Source: SZUA-35 sp037969565 (GTDB lineage Bacteria > Actinomycetota > Acidimicrobiia > Acidimicrobiales > SZUA-35). Taken from it: DNA of 64,000 bases. Location of the stretch: assembly GCA_037969565.1 (NCBI GenBank), contig JBBKXQ010000015.1, positions 46,404-110,403 on the forward strand, given 5' to 3'. The position numbers and the translations under genes were made by a program. This document shows, one piece after another, positions 26,744-34,982 of the stretch. Every line of letters starts with the position of its first letter. The first letter of the stretch is position 1. The notes under the pieces are model-generated. The model did not search any database and was not told the origin of the DNA. It was given only the letters and a program-made list of their open reading frames with translations.

Positions 26744-27874
26744 ATGAAGAATCCACCCTGGCTCCGGCTCATTGCCGGGCTTTTGGCCACTGCTCTGTTG
26801 GCTGCAGCCTGCGGAAGTAGTTCCGAAGGTGCCGCCGACGACGATTCATCGGATGGAAGCTCGACGACCTGCGAAGCAGGCGCGACCGACGGCGATCTCG
26901 CCCTCTACAACTGGTCCGAATACCTCGATCCCGAACTCGTCACGAAGTTCGAGACCGACAACGGTGTCACCGTCACCGAGGACTTCTACGACTCCAATGA
27001 GGCCATGCAGCCGATCATTTCGGCCGGCAACTCGGGTTACGACGTCATCGTCCCCTCCGACTACATGGTGTCGATCCTCATCGAGAACGGCGACGTACAG
27101 CTCCTCCAGAAGGACGCAATACCGAATCTTGCGAATCTCTCCTCGGAGTTCGCCTCGGGCCTTCCCTACGATCCCAGTGGCGACTACTCCGCTCCCTACC
27201 AGTGGGGAACCACCGGACTCGGCGTGGATCTCGCCGTAACGGGCCCGGACGTTCCCCACACGTGGGGCCTCGTGTTCGATCCAGCGCTCCGGGCGGAATA
27301 CGGACTCGACGACAAGATCACCTTGTTGAACGATCCTCGAGAAACACTTGGCGCTGCGCTCAAGTACCTCGGTTACTCACTGAACACCACGAGCGAAGAC
27401 GAACTCAATGAGGCCAAGGCATTGGTGTCCGAAGCCACGGGCTCCCTCCTCGCTTTCGACTCCGATCAATACGACGAACTGCTCGGAACCGGCGACTCTT
27501 CCGTCGCCCACGGCTACAGCGGCAACTTCCTCGTGCAGTTCGATTCCGCTGACGACCCCGATCAATACACCTACTTCGTCCCGGACGAAGGCGGGACCCG
27601 CTGGGTTGACAACATGGCCGTCGTCAAGGATGCACCGCACCCTTGTACCGCCCATGCCTTCATCAACTTCCTGCTCGATGCCGAGAACGGCGCTGCACTC
27701 ACCAACTGGAATTACTACGCCAGTCCGAATGCGGCATCGGAGGAGTTCATCGATCCCGACGTCCTGTCTGATCCGATCGTCTACCCCCAGGATCAGTCGA
27801 AGCTCGAATTCATCTCCGATACCGGCGATTTCGAGATCAACTATTCCGACGCGTTCATCGAAGCCCTGAACTAG
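26744..27874 (+). CDS. potD: Spermidine/putrescine-binding lipoprotein
   Basis: 376 residues. A lipoprotein signal peptide with LLAAAC (Cys near residue 24) is followed by an acidic linker, then the PotD/PotF core: LALYNWSEYLDPELVTKFET, VTEDFYDSNEAMQPI, YDVIVPSDYMVSILIENG, PYQWGTTGLGVD, LNDPRETLGAALKYLGYSLN and FINFLLDAENGAALTNWNYY. The ASN-W-S-E-Y start motif is typical of the polyamine-binding group. It is tethered outside the membrane and delivers ligand to PotBC. The gene has a GGAGAG ribosome-binding site and is followed by a strong terminator. Confidence 0.93.
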   Translation: MKNPPWLRLIAGLLATALLAAACGSSSEGAADDDSSDGSSTTCEAGATDGDLALYNWSEYLDPELVTKFETDNGVTVTEDFYDSNEAMQPIISAGNSGYDVIVPSDYMVSILIENGDVQLLQKDAIPNLANLSSEFASGLPYDPSGDYSAPYQWGTTGLGVDLAVTGPDVPHTWGLVFDPALRAEYGLDDKITLLNDPRETLGAALKYLGYSLNTTSEDELNEAKALVSEATGSLLAFDSDQYDELLGTGDSSVAHGYSGNFLVQFDSADDPDQYTYFVPDEGGTRWVDNMAVVKDAPHPCTAHAFINFLLDAENGAALTNWNYYASPNAASEEFIDPDVLSDPIVYPQDQSKLEFISDTGDFEINYSDAFIEALN

Positions 27875-27888
27875 ATCCCAACCGACTT

Positions 27889-27940
27889 CCGCTGCGGTGC
27901 CGTGCGACTTTTCGCACCGCACCGCAGCGGTCGTCGTTTT
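27889..27940 (+). terminator. Rho-independent terminator after potD
   Basis: Long hairpin: 12 bp perfect (27889-27900 with 27919-27930), one C-C mismatch, then 6 bp perfect (27902-27907 with 27912-27917) closed by a CTTT loop, followed by TCGTCGTTTT. It separates the importer operon from the ureohydrolase gene and may act as an attenuator for it. Confidence 0.85.
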
Positions 27941-27953
27941 CCCTGGAGTCCCC

Positions 27954-28940
27954 ATGACCGATGTCGAACAGCCCAAGGGTGAACAGCCGTTTCGGGCCGA
28001 CGAACTCAACACCCACTGGCCCGAGATGACCTACGGCGGTGCCCTGTCATTCTTGCGACGGCGTTACACCCGTGACCTCACGGGAGCCGACGTCGTCGTC
28101 TCGGGTATCCCGTTCGACTCCGCAACAAGCAACCGGGCCGGAGCTCGTGGCGGTCCGAGGGCCATCCGAGCTGCCTCCACCGGCCTCGCCGAACTCGGAT
28201 CGTTTCCGTTCGGGTTCAATCCGCTACGGACGCTCAACGTCGTCGACTATGGCGATTGCTTCCTCGATTTCGGTTACCCGCAGCACGTGGTCGAAGCCGT
28301 TGAAGCCCACGCCGACGAAATCTTGGCGTCCGGGGCTTCCATGCTCACCTTCGGTGGCGATCACTTCGTGACCTATCCACTTTTGCGGGCCCACGCCAAG
28401 CTCCACGGTCCCTTGTCTCTCGTGCATTTCGATGCCCACAGCGACACCTGGCCCGACGACGGCGAACGCCTCGACCACGGGTCGATGTTCTTGCGAGCGG
28501 CACGCGAGGGCCTCATCGACCCGTCGCGCTCCATTCAGGTCGGGATCCGCACCGACAACGAAAACACACACGGTTTCACGATCGTGAGCGCGCCCTGGAT
28601 CCACACCCACGGCGTGGATGCCACGGCGGAGCACATTCGGCGAGTCGTCGGTGACCACAAGGCCTATTTGACGTTCGACATCGACTGTCTCGATCCGGCG
28701 TTCGCTCCCGGAACGGGCACCCCCGTGGCCGGTGGTCTGTCGACGGCGCAAGCCGTTGGAATCATTCGCCAGTTGACCAACATCGATTTCATCGGCGCTG
28801 ACGTGGTCGAGGTGGCACCCAGCTACGACCACGCCGAGATCACTGCCATCGCTGGTGCCACGGTGGCCTACGACTATCTGTGTCTGCTGGCGCTCCGCGC
28901 CGGCGGCCGCCCGACCGACATGGGCCCCGACTTCTTCTGA
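27954..28940 (+). CDS. speB: Agmatinase-type ureohydrolase
   Basis: 328 residues, arginase/agmatinase family. All Mn-binding signatures are present: GGDH (near residue 133), FDAHSDTW (DxHxD) and DIDCLDPAFAPGTGTP (DxD). GIPFDSATSNRAGARGGPRA at the N-terminus is typical of agmatinase, guanidinobutyrase and guanidinopropionase rather than arginase. It splits a guanidino compound into urea plus an amine; with a polyamine importer and amine oxidases beside it, agmatine to putrescine or 4-guanidinobutyrate to GABA are both plausible. ATG 27954 has a GGAG box upstream. It lies just beyond the potD terminator. Confidence 0.9.
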   Translation: MTDVEQPKGEQPFRADELNTHWPEMTYGGALSFLRRRYTRDLTGADVVVSGIPFDSATSNRAGARGGPRAIRAASTGLAELGSFPFGFNPLRTLNVVDYGDCFLDFGYPQHVVEAVEAHADEILASGASMLTFGGDHFVTYPLLRAHAKLHGPLSLVHFDAHSDTWPDDGERLDHGSMFLRAAREGLIDPSRSIQVGIRTDNENTHGFTIVSAPWIHTHGVDATAEHIRRVVGDHKAYLTFDIDCLDPAFAPGTGTPVAGGLSTAQAVGIIRQLTNIDFIGADVVEVAPSYDHAEITAIAGATVAYDYLCLLALRAGGRPTDMGPDFF

Positions 28941-28960
28941 ACCACCACACCCTCCGATTT

Positions 28961-29001
28961 GGCACCGAGATCGCCCCGATTCTCGGGGCGATCTCGGTGC
29001 C
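28961..29001. terminator. Bidirectional hairpin between convergent genes
   Basis: Perfect 19-bp stem (arms 28961-28979 and 28983-29001) with a three-base loop, between the ureohydrolase and the FAD oxidase. No U-tract on either strand, but the strongest stem in this half of the window. Confidence 0.7.
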
Positions 29002-29014
29002 AGATCGAGCGTGG

Positions 29015-30400
29015 TCAGCCGCGAACGTAGGCGGCGAGTTTGGCTGCGAACTTGGCTTCTTTCTGCCGTCGGTTCTCCAGCACGTCGGCCAACCCCAACA
29101 AGGCCCGGCTCCCCCGCACACCGATGAACCGGAACGGTTCCACTTCCCATTGTGGCCATTCGGCCCCGACCCAGGGAAGATCAACTCGCTCGGACTCGGT
29201 TCCCGTGATCAGTTCGGCCAGAGTACGACCAGCAAGATTTGCTGCGGCCACACCTTCACCCACATAGCCGCCAGCAATCGCCAAGCCCGAAGAGCGATCG
29301 AAGCGCACTGCCGGTGTCCAGTTTCGCGGCACTCCCAAGACTCCACCCCAGCGGTGGGTGATCTTCGCCTCGGACAACACGGGAAAGAGTGCGACCAAAC
29401 TCTGGCGAATCAGCTCGTGGTATTTGGGTTGGTTCTCCTTCGAACGGCTGATGCCCGAACCGAACGTGTAGGGCACCCCTCGACCGCCGAATGCGATTCG
29501 GTTGTCTTCGGTGCGTTGACCGTAGATGACCATGTAGCGGTCGTCGGAAAAGGTCGGCCTCCCAGCGAGCCCGATCTCGTCGAACACCGACTGGTCGAGT
29601 TGCTCGGTGGCAATCATGAGTGAGTACACGGGGATGAGCGTCCGGCGCTGGCCGGGAAGATCCCGGGTGTAACCCTCGGTTGCCTGAACAATCACCTCGG
29701 CCCGGATGGTGCCGTGCGTAGTCATCACCCGGTGAGGCTCGATGGCCGTCACCTCCGTACCTTCGGCCAACACGACACCGCGCCCTTCGATGACATCGGC
29801 CAACCCCCGAACCAATCGGCCCGGATCGAGGGCCGCCGACGGGGCGTGAAACACACCCGAGTGCACATCGGTTGCGTTGACGAGCGCCTTCGCCTCCTCG
29901 GCAGTGAGCAACCGGATCTCGTCCTCGGTGATGCCCAACGAATGGAGGTGGGCGATCTCGGCCCTCTGGCGAGTCGCTTGTGGTGCGTTGCGGGCCAACC
30001 GAACGGTTCCGCCCTTCTCGTAGCCGCAATCGATGTTCTCGGTCGCAACGACTCGACCGACTTCATCAACCGAATCGAAGCTCTCCCGCCACAACCGCAA
30101 GCCGGCCTCGAGTCCGTCTCGCTGTGCATACTTTTCGATCGATGCGGCCAACTCGCCCACACACCAACCGCCGTTTCGGCCCGAGGCTCCGAAGCCGCAG
30201 TATTCGCGTTCAACCACGACGATTCGTAACGAGGGATCGAGCAAGCTCAGGTAGTAGGCCGTCCACAGGCCGGTGAAGCCGCCGCCGACGATTGCGACAT
30301 CGGCCTCATGATCACCGGGCAACCCCGGACGTTGCGCGATGGTGAGCGCATCGAGCCAGACCGATGTTCCTTGTTTCGTCGTTGCGTCAACCATCGTCAC
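29015..30400 (-). CDS. FAD-dependent amine oxidoreductase (PuuB/DAO family), second paralogue
   Basis: 461 residues. DVAIVGGGFTGLWTAYYLSL (FAD motif), VVEREYCGFGASGRNGGWCV (the same CGFGAS.RNGG signature as the paralogue at 20070-21464), THRWGGVLGVPRNWTPAV and GGYVGEGVAAANLAGRTLAE. It is likely to oxidise an amine such as gamma-glutamylputrescine or another secondary amine to an aldehyde/imine with H2O2. It overlaps the upstream aminotransferase gene by four bases (GTGA), with GGAGG four bases before GTG 30400; ATG 30394 is an alternative. Confidence 0.9.
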   Translation of the reverse strand: MTMVDATTKQGTSVWLDALTIAQRPGLPGDHEADVAIVGGGFTGLWTAYYLSLLDPSLRIVVVEREYCGFGASGRNGGWCVGELAASIEKYAQRDGLEAGLRLWRESFDSVDEVGRVVATENIDCGYEKGGTVRLARNAPQATRQRAEIAHLHSLGITEDEIRLLTAEEAKALVNATDVHSGVFHAPSAALDPGRLVRGLADVIEGRGVVLAEGTEVTAIEPHRVMTTHGTIRAEVIVQATEGYTRDLPGQRRTLIPVYSLMIATEQLDQSVFDEIGLAGRPTFSDDRYMVIYGQRTEDNRIAFGGRGVPYTFGSGISRSKENQPKYHELIRQSLVALFPVLSEAKITHRWGGVLGVPRNWTPAVRFDRSSGLAIAGGYVGEGVAAANLAGRTLAELITGTESERVDLPWVGAEWPQWEVEPFRFIGVRGSRALLGLADVLENRRQKEAKFAAKLAAYVRG

Positions 30401-31458
30401 AGCGCCTCCAAGAAGCGATCGTTTTCATCGCGCGTGCTGATTGTGACCCGGATCCCCTCACCGGCAAACGGCCGCGTGACAACACCAGCCTTTTCGAGTT
30501 CGAGATAGACGTCGTCGGTGCGGGGTCCGAGTGGAAGCCACACGAAGTTTGCCTGCGCATCAGGAATCACATAGCCACGTTCGCGAAGCTCAGCGACGAC
30601 GCGGGTCCGCTCGCTCTTGATCAATTCGACTCGTTCCATCACCTCGTCGTGAGCATCGATCGAGGCGATCGCTGCGGCCTGCGCCATGGCATTGACCGCG
30701 AACGGGAACAGAGTCTTGTCGAGCGTGTCGATCACCTCGGGGGCGGCAACGGCATAGCCCACTCGAAGCCCGGCGAGCCCCTGGGCTTTCGAGAACGTTC
30801 GGAGCACCACCAGATTCGGAAAGTCGGGAAGGAGTTCGGCCACAGGATCACCGATCGTGTCGTCGGTGAACTCCCGATATGCCTCGTCGATCGTCACCAT
30901 CACATCTGCGGGGACCTTCTCGAGCAACGTTCGAAACGAGGCGACCGGCAGCGCCGTTCCGGTCGGGTTGTTCGGGTTCGCGATGAGAATCAGCTTCGTC
31001 TTCCCCGTGACTGCTGCGGCCACAGCGTCGAGGTCGACCGTCTCGTCGACGAGGTCGACGGTTACGGCCGAACCAGCGACGAGTTGGGCATAGACCGGGT
31101 AGACCTCGAATGATCGCCATGGATAGATCACCTCGTCGCCCGGATCGATGTAGGTCAGCAACAACTGTTGAAGGAGACCCACCGAGCCGCAGCCGACGGT
31201 GACCTGGCTGGGGTCGACACCGACCCACTCGGCGAGGCGACCTCGCAACTCAGTGGCGCGGTGGTCGGCATACCGATTGATTCCCCCGATCATCTCGGCC
31301 AACGCTGCGGCCACACTGGCAACCGGACCCCACGGAGTCTCGTTCGACGCCAGCTTGATGGCGCCGGTGATTCCGTGCTCCTGCTCGGCTTGGGCCGCCG
31401 CCTTTCCAGGGCGATAGGCAGGCAGGGCTTCGACAGCGGGGCGGGGTTGACCAATCAC
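30397..31458 (-). CDS. HisC-type class I/II PLP aminotransferase
   Basis: 353 residues of the histidinol-phosphate aminotransferase family. KLASNETPWGP at the N-terminus, GCGSVGLLQQLLLTYIDPGD, LILIANPNNPTGTALPV, DEAYREFTDD and the PLP lysine in LRTFSKAQGLAGLRVGYAVA. HisC-like enzymes outside his operons often act on phenylalanine or other amines. Coupling to an amine oxidase (four-base overlap) rather than to histidine genes suggests a catabolic transamination in the polyamine locus. The start is GTG 31458, six bases after a TAGGGT box. Confidence 0.85.
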   Translation of the reverse strand: MIGQPRPAVEALPAYRPGKAAAQAEQEHGITGAIKLASNETPWGPVASVAAALAEMIGGINRYADHRATELRGRLAEWVGVDPSQVTVGCGSVGLLQQLLLTYIDPGDEVIYPWRSFEVYPVYAQLVAGSAVTVDLVDETVDLDAVAAAVTGKTKLILIANPNNPTGTALPVASFRTLLEKVPADVMVTIDEAYREFTDDTIGDPVAELLPDFPNLVVLRTFSKAQGLAGLRVGYAVAAPEVIDTLDKTLFPFAVNAMAQAAAIASIDAHDEVMERVELIKSERTRVVAELRERGYVIPDAQANFVWLPLGPRTDDVYLELEKAGVVTRPFAGEGIRVTISTRDENDRFLEAL

Positions 31459-31464
31459 TTTCGA

Positions 31465-31470
31465 ACCCTA
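31465..31470 (-). promoter_or_regulatory. -10 box of a leaderless transcript (HisC-type gene)
   Basis: TAGGGT on the minus strand followed by six bases and GTG 31458. No ribosome-binding site is present, as expected for a leaderless message. Confidence 0.45.
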
Positions 31471-31515
31471 GTGCAAGGCGGGAACAGCGAACCCACTCGA
31501 TTGGTTGTGAGAACC

Positions 31516-32022
31516 ATGCCTGTCACCCGCCTCAACCACGCCGTCCTCTATGTGCGAGATGCCGACTCCACTGCTCGATTCTTCGTCGACAATCTGGATT
31601 TCGAAATTGCGGCGAGAATGCAAATGGGACCGGGACGTTTCGGTGTGTTCGTCAAGGCAGGTGGGTCGCCGAACGACCACGACCTGGGGCTGTTCAGCGT
31701 CGGGGCTGATGCCCTCCCCTCGGCCGCCGGCCGGGGCACAGTTGGCATGTACCACCTTGCCTGGGAGGTCCCGACACTCGCTGAGCTGGCGGCCTACAAG
31801 GACCGCCTCTCGGCGATCGGCGCATTGGCGGGCATGAGCGACCACGGTGTGTCGAAGAGCCTCTACGTGCAGGATCCCGACGGATTGGAATTCGAATTGC
31901 TCTGGGCGGTTCCTCCCGAACTTCTCGATGAGAGCGACAATCTGGCCGCTATCGCCCCTCTCGACCTCGACGCAGAGATCCGCCGTTTCGGAGCGGATAC
32001 CCCCGGACGCAAGACCTTCTGA
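31516..32022 (+). CDS. VOC-family (dioxygenase/glyoxalase fold) protein
   Basis: 168 residues. TRLNHAVLYVRDADSTARFF, GRGTVGMYHLAWEVPTLAEL and SKSLYVQDPDGLEFELLWAV give the paired beta-alpha-beta modules and the His, His, Glu metal ligands (His8, a His near 79 and a Glu near 129). The extra C-terminal tail (PPELLDE.. to RKTF) is seen in extradiol-dioxygenase-like members. Substrate unknown. It is convergent with the M20 peptidase gene across a tandem repeat whose first unit starts three bases after this stop. Confidence 0.85.
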   Translation: MPVTRLNHAVLYVRDADSTARFFVDNLDFEIAARMQMGPGRFGVFVKAGGSPNDHDLGLFSVGADALPSAAGRGTVGMYHLAWEVPTLAELAAYKDRLSAIGALAGMSDHGVSKSLYVQDPDGLEFELLWAVPPELLDESDNLAAIAPLDLDAEIRRFGADTPGRKTF

Positions 32023-32025
32023 CCG

Positions 32026-32115
32026 TTCGGGTCAGAGTCGTTCACGTCAGAGTCGTTCGAGTCAGAGTCGTTCGGGTCAGAGTCGTTCGAGTCAGAATCG
32101 TTCGGGTCAGAGCCC
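32026..32115. repeat. 15-bp tandem repeat between convergent genes
   Basis: Six head-to-tail copies of TTCGGGTCAGAGTCG (32026, 32041, 32056, 32071, 32086, 32101), the inner ones varying at positions 4-5 and the last one degenerate at its end. Each unit contains TCA, i.e. TGA on the minus strand, in the frame of the M20 peptidase; that gene's stop codon (32107-32109) lies in the last unit. Confidence 0.9.
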
Positions 32116-33468
32116 TTTGACGACATCGATCCAGAGGCGAGCACAGAGGCCGAGGGATGCCACATCGATTCGTTCGTCGTTGCCATGGAACCGGCTACCA
32201 AATTCTCCGGCCGTGAGACCGGGGCTGAGCAACCCGGCGCCATAGGCCACGGCGCCCATCTCGCGATAGATCCGTGCGTCGGTGAAGCCCACCGACATTT
32301 GCGGGCTGAGTCGAGCCGTGGGAAACGGACGGTTGACCGCTTTGCCGAGGGCTTCCCACAGCTGAGTGTCGGTACGACTGATCGTCGATGCGTCATTCAT
32401 GATGGGCTCGACCTCGACCTTTCCGGCGAGATCGCCGAGCGCGACGTCGAGGTGAGCTTGCACTTCTGCCTCCGATTCGCCCGGCAGGGTCCGTATGTCG
32501 ATCTCGAGGACGACTTGGTCGGGAATCACATTGGTTTTCATCCGTCCTCCGTCGATGACGTTCGAAGAGAATGTCGTGTGCGTGCAGGCATGCATGTAGG
32601 CCGCGTTCTCGGCGATCGGCATGGCGGCCAACACCCGATCGATCTCGTTCGGATCGAGCAATGCCAACGTTGTTTCGTCGTCCAGGCCGAGAGATGTGAC
32701 GCGATCGCGCCACAACTCGGTGACGGTCGCTGGGGGGCGATAATCATGGAGGCGCTGGATCACACCGGCTGCGGTGATGAGGGCATTGTTGCGGCGGTAG
32801 GGCATCGAACCATGCCCCGGAATGCCTTTGATCTTCAGCCGACGCCAGGCGACTCCCTTCTCCGCAACGGTGACGCCGATCGAGGGTGCTTCGGGCGACC
32901 CGGCATGGAGTCCGCCGTTCTCCGTGAGCACGAAGTCGGCCCGGATCGAGTCGGCGGCGTGGTCGGCCATCCACCGCATGCCATGGGCGCTACCCGACTC
33001 CTCATCAGCCACACCGAAGAAGATCAGGTCGCCCTTCGGGCGAACGCCACTACGAACCAGATCCTTGTAGGCAACAGCCATCGAGGCCGTGAGGTTGAGC
33101 ATGTCAACCGCGCCCCGACCCCACACCTCGTCGACGCCTTCGTTGTTGCGGACGACTTCGCCGGCAAAGGGATCTCGACTCCAGCCGCTTTCGTTGACGG
33201 GCACCACGTCGGTATGGCCCATCAGACACAAACTGGGAGCACCCGGATCAGTCCCTTCGATTCGCGAAACGATCGAGACACGCCCAGGCGTGGGCTCGTA
33301 CCGTTCGAAGTCGACTCCGGAGTTCTCGAGGTAGGCCTGAAGTACATCAGCATTTCGAACTTCTTGACCTGATTCGGCGGTGCCATCGTTGACGCACTTG
33401 TTCCGGATCATGGCCTGGAGGAGTTCGACGGTCTCGTTGGCGAGATGGTCCGAAGGACTGGTCGTCAT
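32107..33468 (-). CDS. M20-family metallopeptidase/deacylase
   Basis: 453 residues. SLCLMGHTDVVPVNESGW (first zinc His), WGRGAVDMLNLTASMAV (bridging Asp), FFGVADEESGSAHGMRW (catalytic Glu/ligand pair) and a dimerisation lid (about 200-320) with GHGSMPYRRNNALITAAG. This is the ArgE/DapE/CPG2/acylase group, which hydrolyses N-acyl amino acids or dipeptides. There is no signal peptide. ATG 33468 is chosen for its AGGA box nine bases upstream; ATG 33477 is possible. The stop codon is embedded in a tandem repeat. Confidence 0.9.
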   Translation of the reverse strand: MTTSPSDHLANETVELLQAMIRNKCVNDGTAESGQEVRNADVLQAYLENSGVDFERYEPTPGRVSIVSRIEGTDPGAPSLCLMGHTDVVPVNESGWSRDPFAGEVVRNNEGVDEVWGRGAVDMLNLTASMAVAYKDLVRSGVRPKGDLIFFGVADEESGSAHGMRWMADHAADSIRADFVLTENGGLHAGSPEAPSIGVTVAEKGVAWRRLKIKGIPGHGSMPYRRNNALITAAGVIQRLHDYRPPATVTELWRDRVTSLGLDDETTLALLDPNEIDRVLAAMPIAENAAYMHACTHTTFSSNVIDGGRMKTNVIPDQVVLEIDIRTLPGESEAEVQAHLDVALGDLAGKVEVEPIMNDASTISRTDTQLWEALGKAVNRPFPTARLSPQMSVGFTDARIYREMGAVAYGAGLLSPGLTAGEFGSRFHGNDERIDVASLGLCARLWIDVVKGL

Positions 33469-33590
33469 GTAGGCCATCCTGCCACTCAATGGGCATTTGG
33501 TCCTAAAGGTCCTGGGCCATTCGGCCGTAATACCTCGGACCAGTGATCACACGCCAAATGGTGACCAGCGTCGGAGAGGACCCCGAAGAA

Positions 33591-33812
33591 ATGACCCGTA
33601 CAGATTCTGCGTCAAACGTCGGCCAGAGCTCGGCTCACGCCGACAATCCAGGGCTGACATTCGTGACGTGGACGATCGCGATTCTGATCGCGTTCGTCAT
33701 CTTGTTCGTTCTGTCCACTTCGCTGACCCTGTCCAACCCACTACTGATCGGACTTCTCGCCGCCATCAGCGCCTTGACGAGAGCCGGCCTGGCCGTGGTT
33801 GTCCATGCCTGA
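33591..33812 (+). CDS. Small two-helix membrane protein
   Basis: 73 residues from MTRTDSASNVGQ. Two hydrophobic segments, TIAILIAFVILFVLSTSLTL and LLIGLLAAISALTRAGLAVV, are separated by a short polar turn. The N-terminus is polar and Ser/Asp-rich. No family is recognised. ATG 33591 follows a GAGAGGA box by about ten bases; in-frame GTG 33543 and ATG 33558 would lengthen it. The composition supports a real membrane protein. The stop codon starts one base before a 21-bp tandem duplication. Confidence 0.55.
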   Translation: MTRTDSASNVGQSSAHADNPGLTFVTWTIAILIAFVILFVLSTSLTLSNPLLIGLLAAISALTRAGLAVVVHA

Positions 33813-33852
33813 TCGTGGGATCAGCCCCAGCGATCGTGGGATCAGCCCCAGC
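33811..33852. repeat. Perfect 21-bp tandem duplication at the ends of convergent genes
   Basis: Two identical 21-base units (33811-33831 and 33832-33852), beginning GATCGTGGGATCAGCC. The small membrane protein's stop overlaps the start of unit 1, and the lysozyme-like gene's stop (33842-33844) lies in unit 2; unit 1 repeats that stop in the same frame. Confidence 0.92.
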
Positions 33853-34588
33853 AATGCAAGCTGGCATTCCAAGGACGAGTTCCCTCCGTTTGCCAAGTGA
33901 GCACAGCAGCTTCATCCTGCTGCGCCGGGGTCGCGAGATCAGCTTGCGCCGCGTCGTACCGATCGGCATGGCCGTAGTACTCCCAGCTCTTGGTCAGGAA
34001 TTGATACGCACCTCGTGCCGACGACCAACGGTTTGCGGCCGAGTAGTTGTCAGTGGATTCACAGTGGCGAATCCTCAGCAGCACGGGAGGTACATACACG
34101 CCGTTGCCGGCATCGACCCAGCCGTCGGGAACATCGGCTGCGGGCGTACCTGCGATGTCTCGACCCGAATTGATTGCCTCCGTCGGAGGCGGCAGCGTCC
34201 CTGTCAACTGCTGGTGCTCGACCGATTCGGAGATGAAGAGCACAGCGGCAACAGCCTCCTGCTGTGACCAATAGGCATAACCGGCCTCGTCGGGCCGACG
34301 GTCGAGTGCGTTGGTGTAGGCATCGACAACGAGATCTCCGGAGCTTCGCATCTCGACTTCAGGGAATTTCAGGAACGTTCTCGTGAGGTTCTGAAGCGTC
34401 TCACCGGCTGTTCGACGTTCGGCCCAGTAGGCAAGCCCCGCTGGTTCGGCTTCTCGGCCGAGAACCGTGAGGTACAGGCGCTCGATCTGGTCATCGTGGG
34501 CCGGGCTGGCCGAGGCCGGCGAGGCCGGCATGATCAGTGTGAGTAGCGGCACCATCAGTGCAGCCAGAATAAGCATTCGTAGTTTCAT
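33842..34588 (-). CDS. Secreted DUF4214 protein with Rpf/lysozyme-like C-terminal domain
   Basis: 248 residues. Signal peptide about 1-28 (MLILAALMVPLLTLIMPASP region, AxA cleavage at ASA). Residues about 33-125 form DUF4214 repeats (IERLYLTVLGREAEPAGLAY; AYTNALDRRPDEAGYAYWSQ). The C-terminal 75 residues are a transglycosylase-like domain: LRIRHCESTDNY with the presumed catalytic Glu177, SSARGAYQFLTKSWEYYG, and WNASLHCWG, with two Cys positioned for a disulphide, as in resuscitation-promoting factors. It probably cleaves peptidoglycan outside the membrane during growth or outgrowth. The leader is long (see 34589-34982), and the stop lies in a tandem duplication. Confidence 0.88.
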   Translation of the reverse strand: MKLRMLILAALMVPLLTLIMPASPASASPAHDDQIERLYLTVLGREAEPAGLAYWAERRTAGETLQNLTRTFLKFPEVEMRSSGDLVVDAYTNALDRRPDEAGYAYWSQQEAVAAVLFISESVEHQQLTGTLPPPTEAINSGRDIAGTPAADVPDGWVDAGNGVYVPPVLLRIRHCESTDNYSAANRWSSARGAYQFLTKSWEYYGHADRYDAAQADLATPAQQDEAAVLTWQTEGTRPWNASLHCWG

Positions 34589-34982
34589 TCGTCAGTCTCT
34601 CGTCGATAGGTGCGCCCGGACGGGCGGCGGCGTGGGCGCAGCAAAGGACACGGAGACGAGGCGGTGACTCAACACCTTCAACCAGACGACCCCTGCGGCG
34701 CAGGAGGGGGAAGGAGTCGAAGCTTCTCTCTGTGCCCAGCGAAGCGCCAGGTCACGTCGAGCTCGGGTTGTAAGCCCCCAAGTGAGCTTTCGTTACAGGA
34801 AGGTTACGGAGACTGATTCAAACCACAACCAAAACACCTCGACATGTGCCTTCTTTCACACCTGGTCTATTTGAATCATGTGGTAAGCAAACGGCCGCTG
34901 GCGGGTCGAGACCGGCCCCACCTAGATTGTCGAGCGACACGGATCGTGCGTCCGAACCAAGCCAACCGATCGACGGAGTGAC
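34589..34982. other. 394-base divergent intergenic region with structured leader sequence
   Basis: No convincing gene. On the minus strand the likely leader of the Rpf-like gene has a stable 7-bp CCTGGCG/CGCTGGG stem (around 34745-34761) and GC-rich stems nearer the start. A 9-bp inverted repeat, TGATTCAAA (34814-34822) and TTTGAATCA (34870-34878), is a candidate operator or promoter element in an AT-richer segment. TAGATT at 34923-34928 could be a -10 for the plus-strand gene. I could not match it to the ydaO (c-di-AMP) consensus often found before Rpf genes. Confidence 0.45.

Noticed and set aside
32026..32115. CRISPR-like or protein-coding repeat
   Set aside because: Units are contiguous without spacers and each carries a stop codon in the peptidase frame; the DSD/DPN-repeat reading in another frame has no start or ribosome-binding site.
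34589..34810. ydaO-type c-di-AMP riboswitch upstream of the Rpf-like gene
   Set aside because: The conserved GGGTGAATCC and CAGCTAACC elements are not found on the minus strand, so only an unspecified structured leader is claimed.
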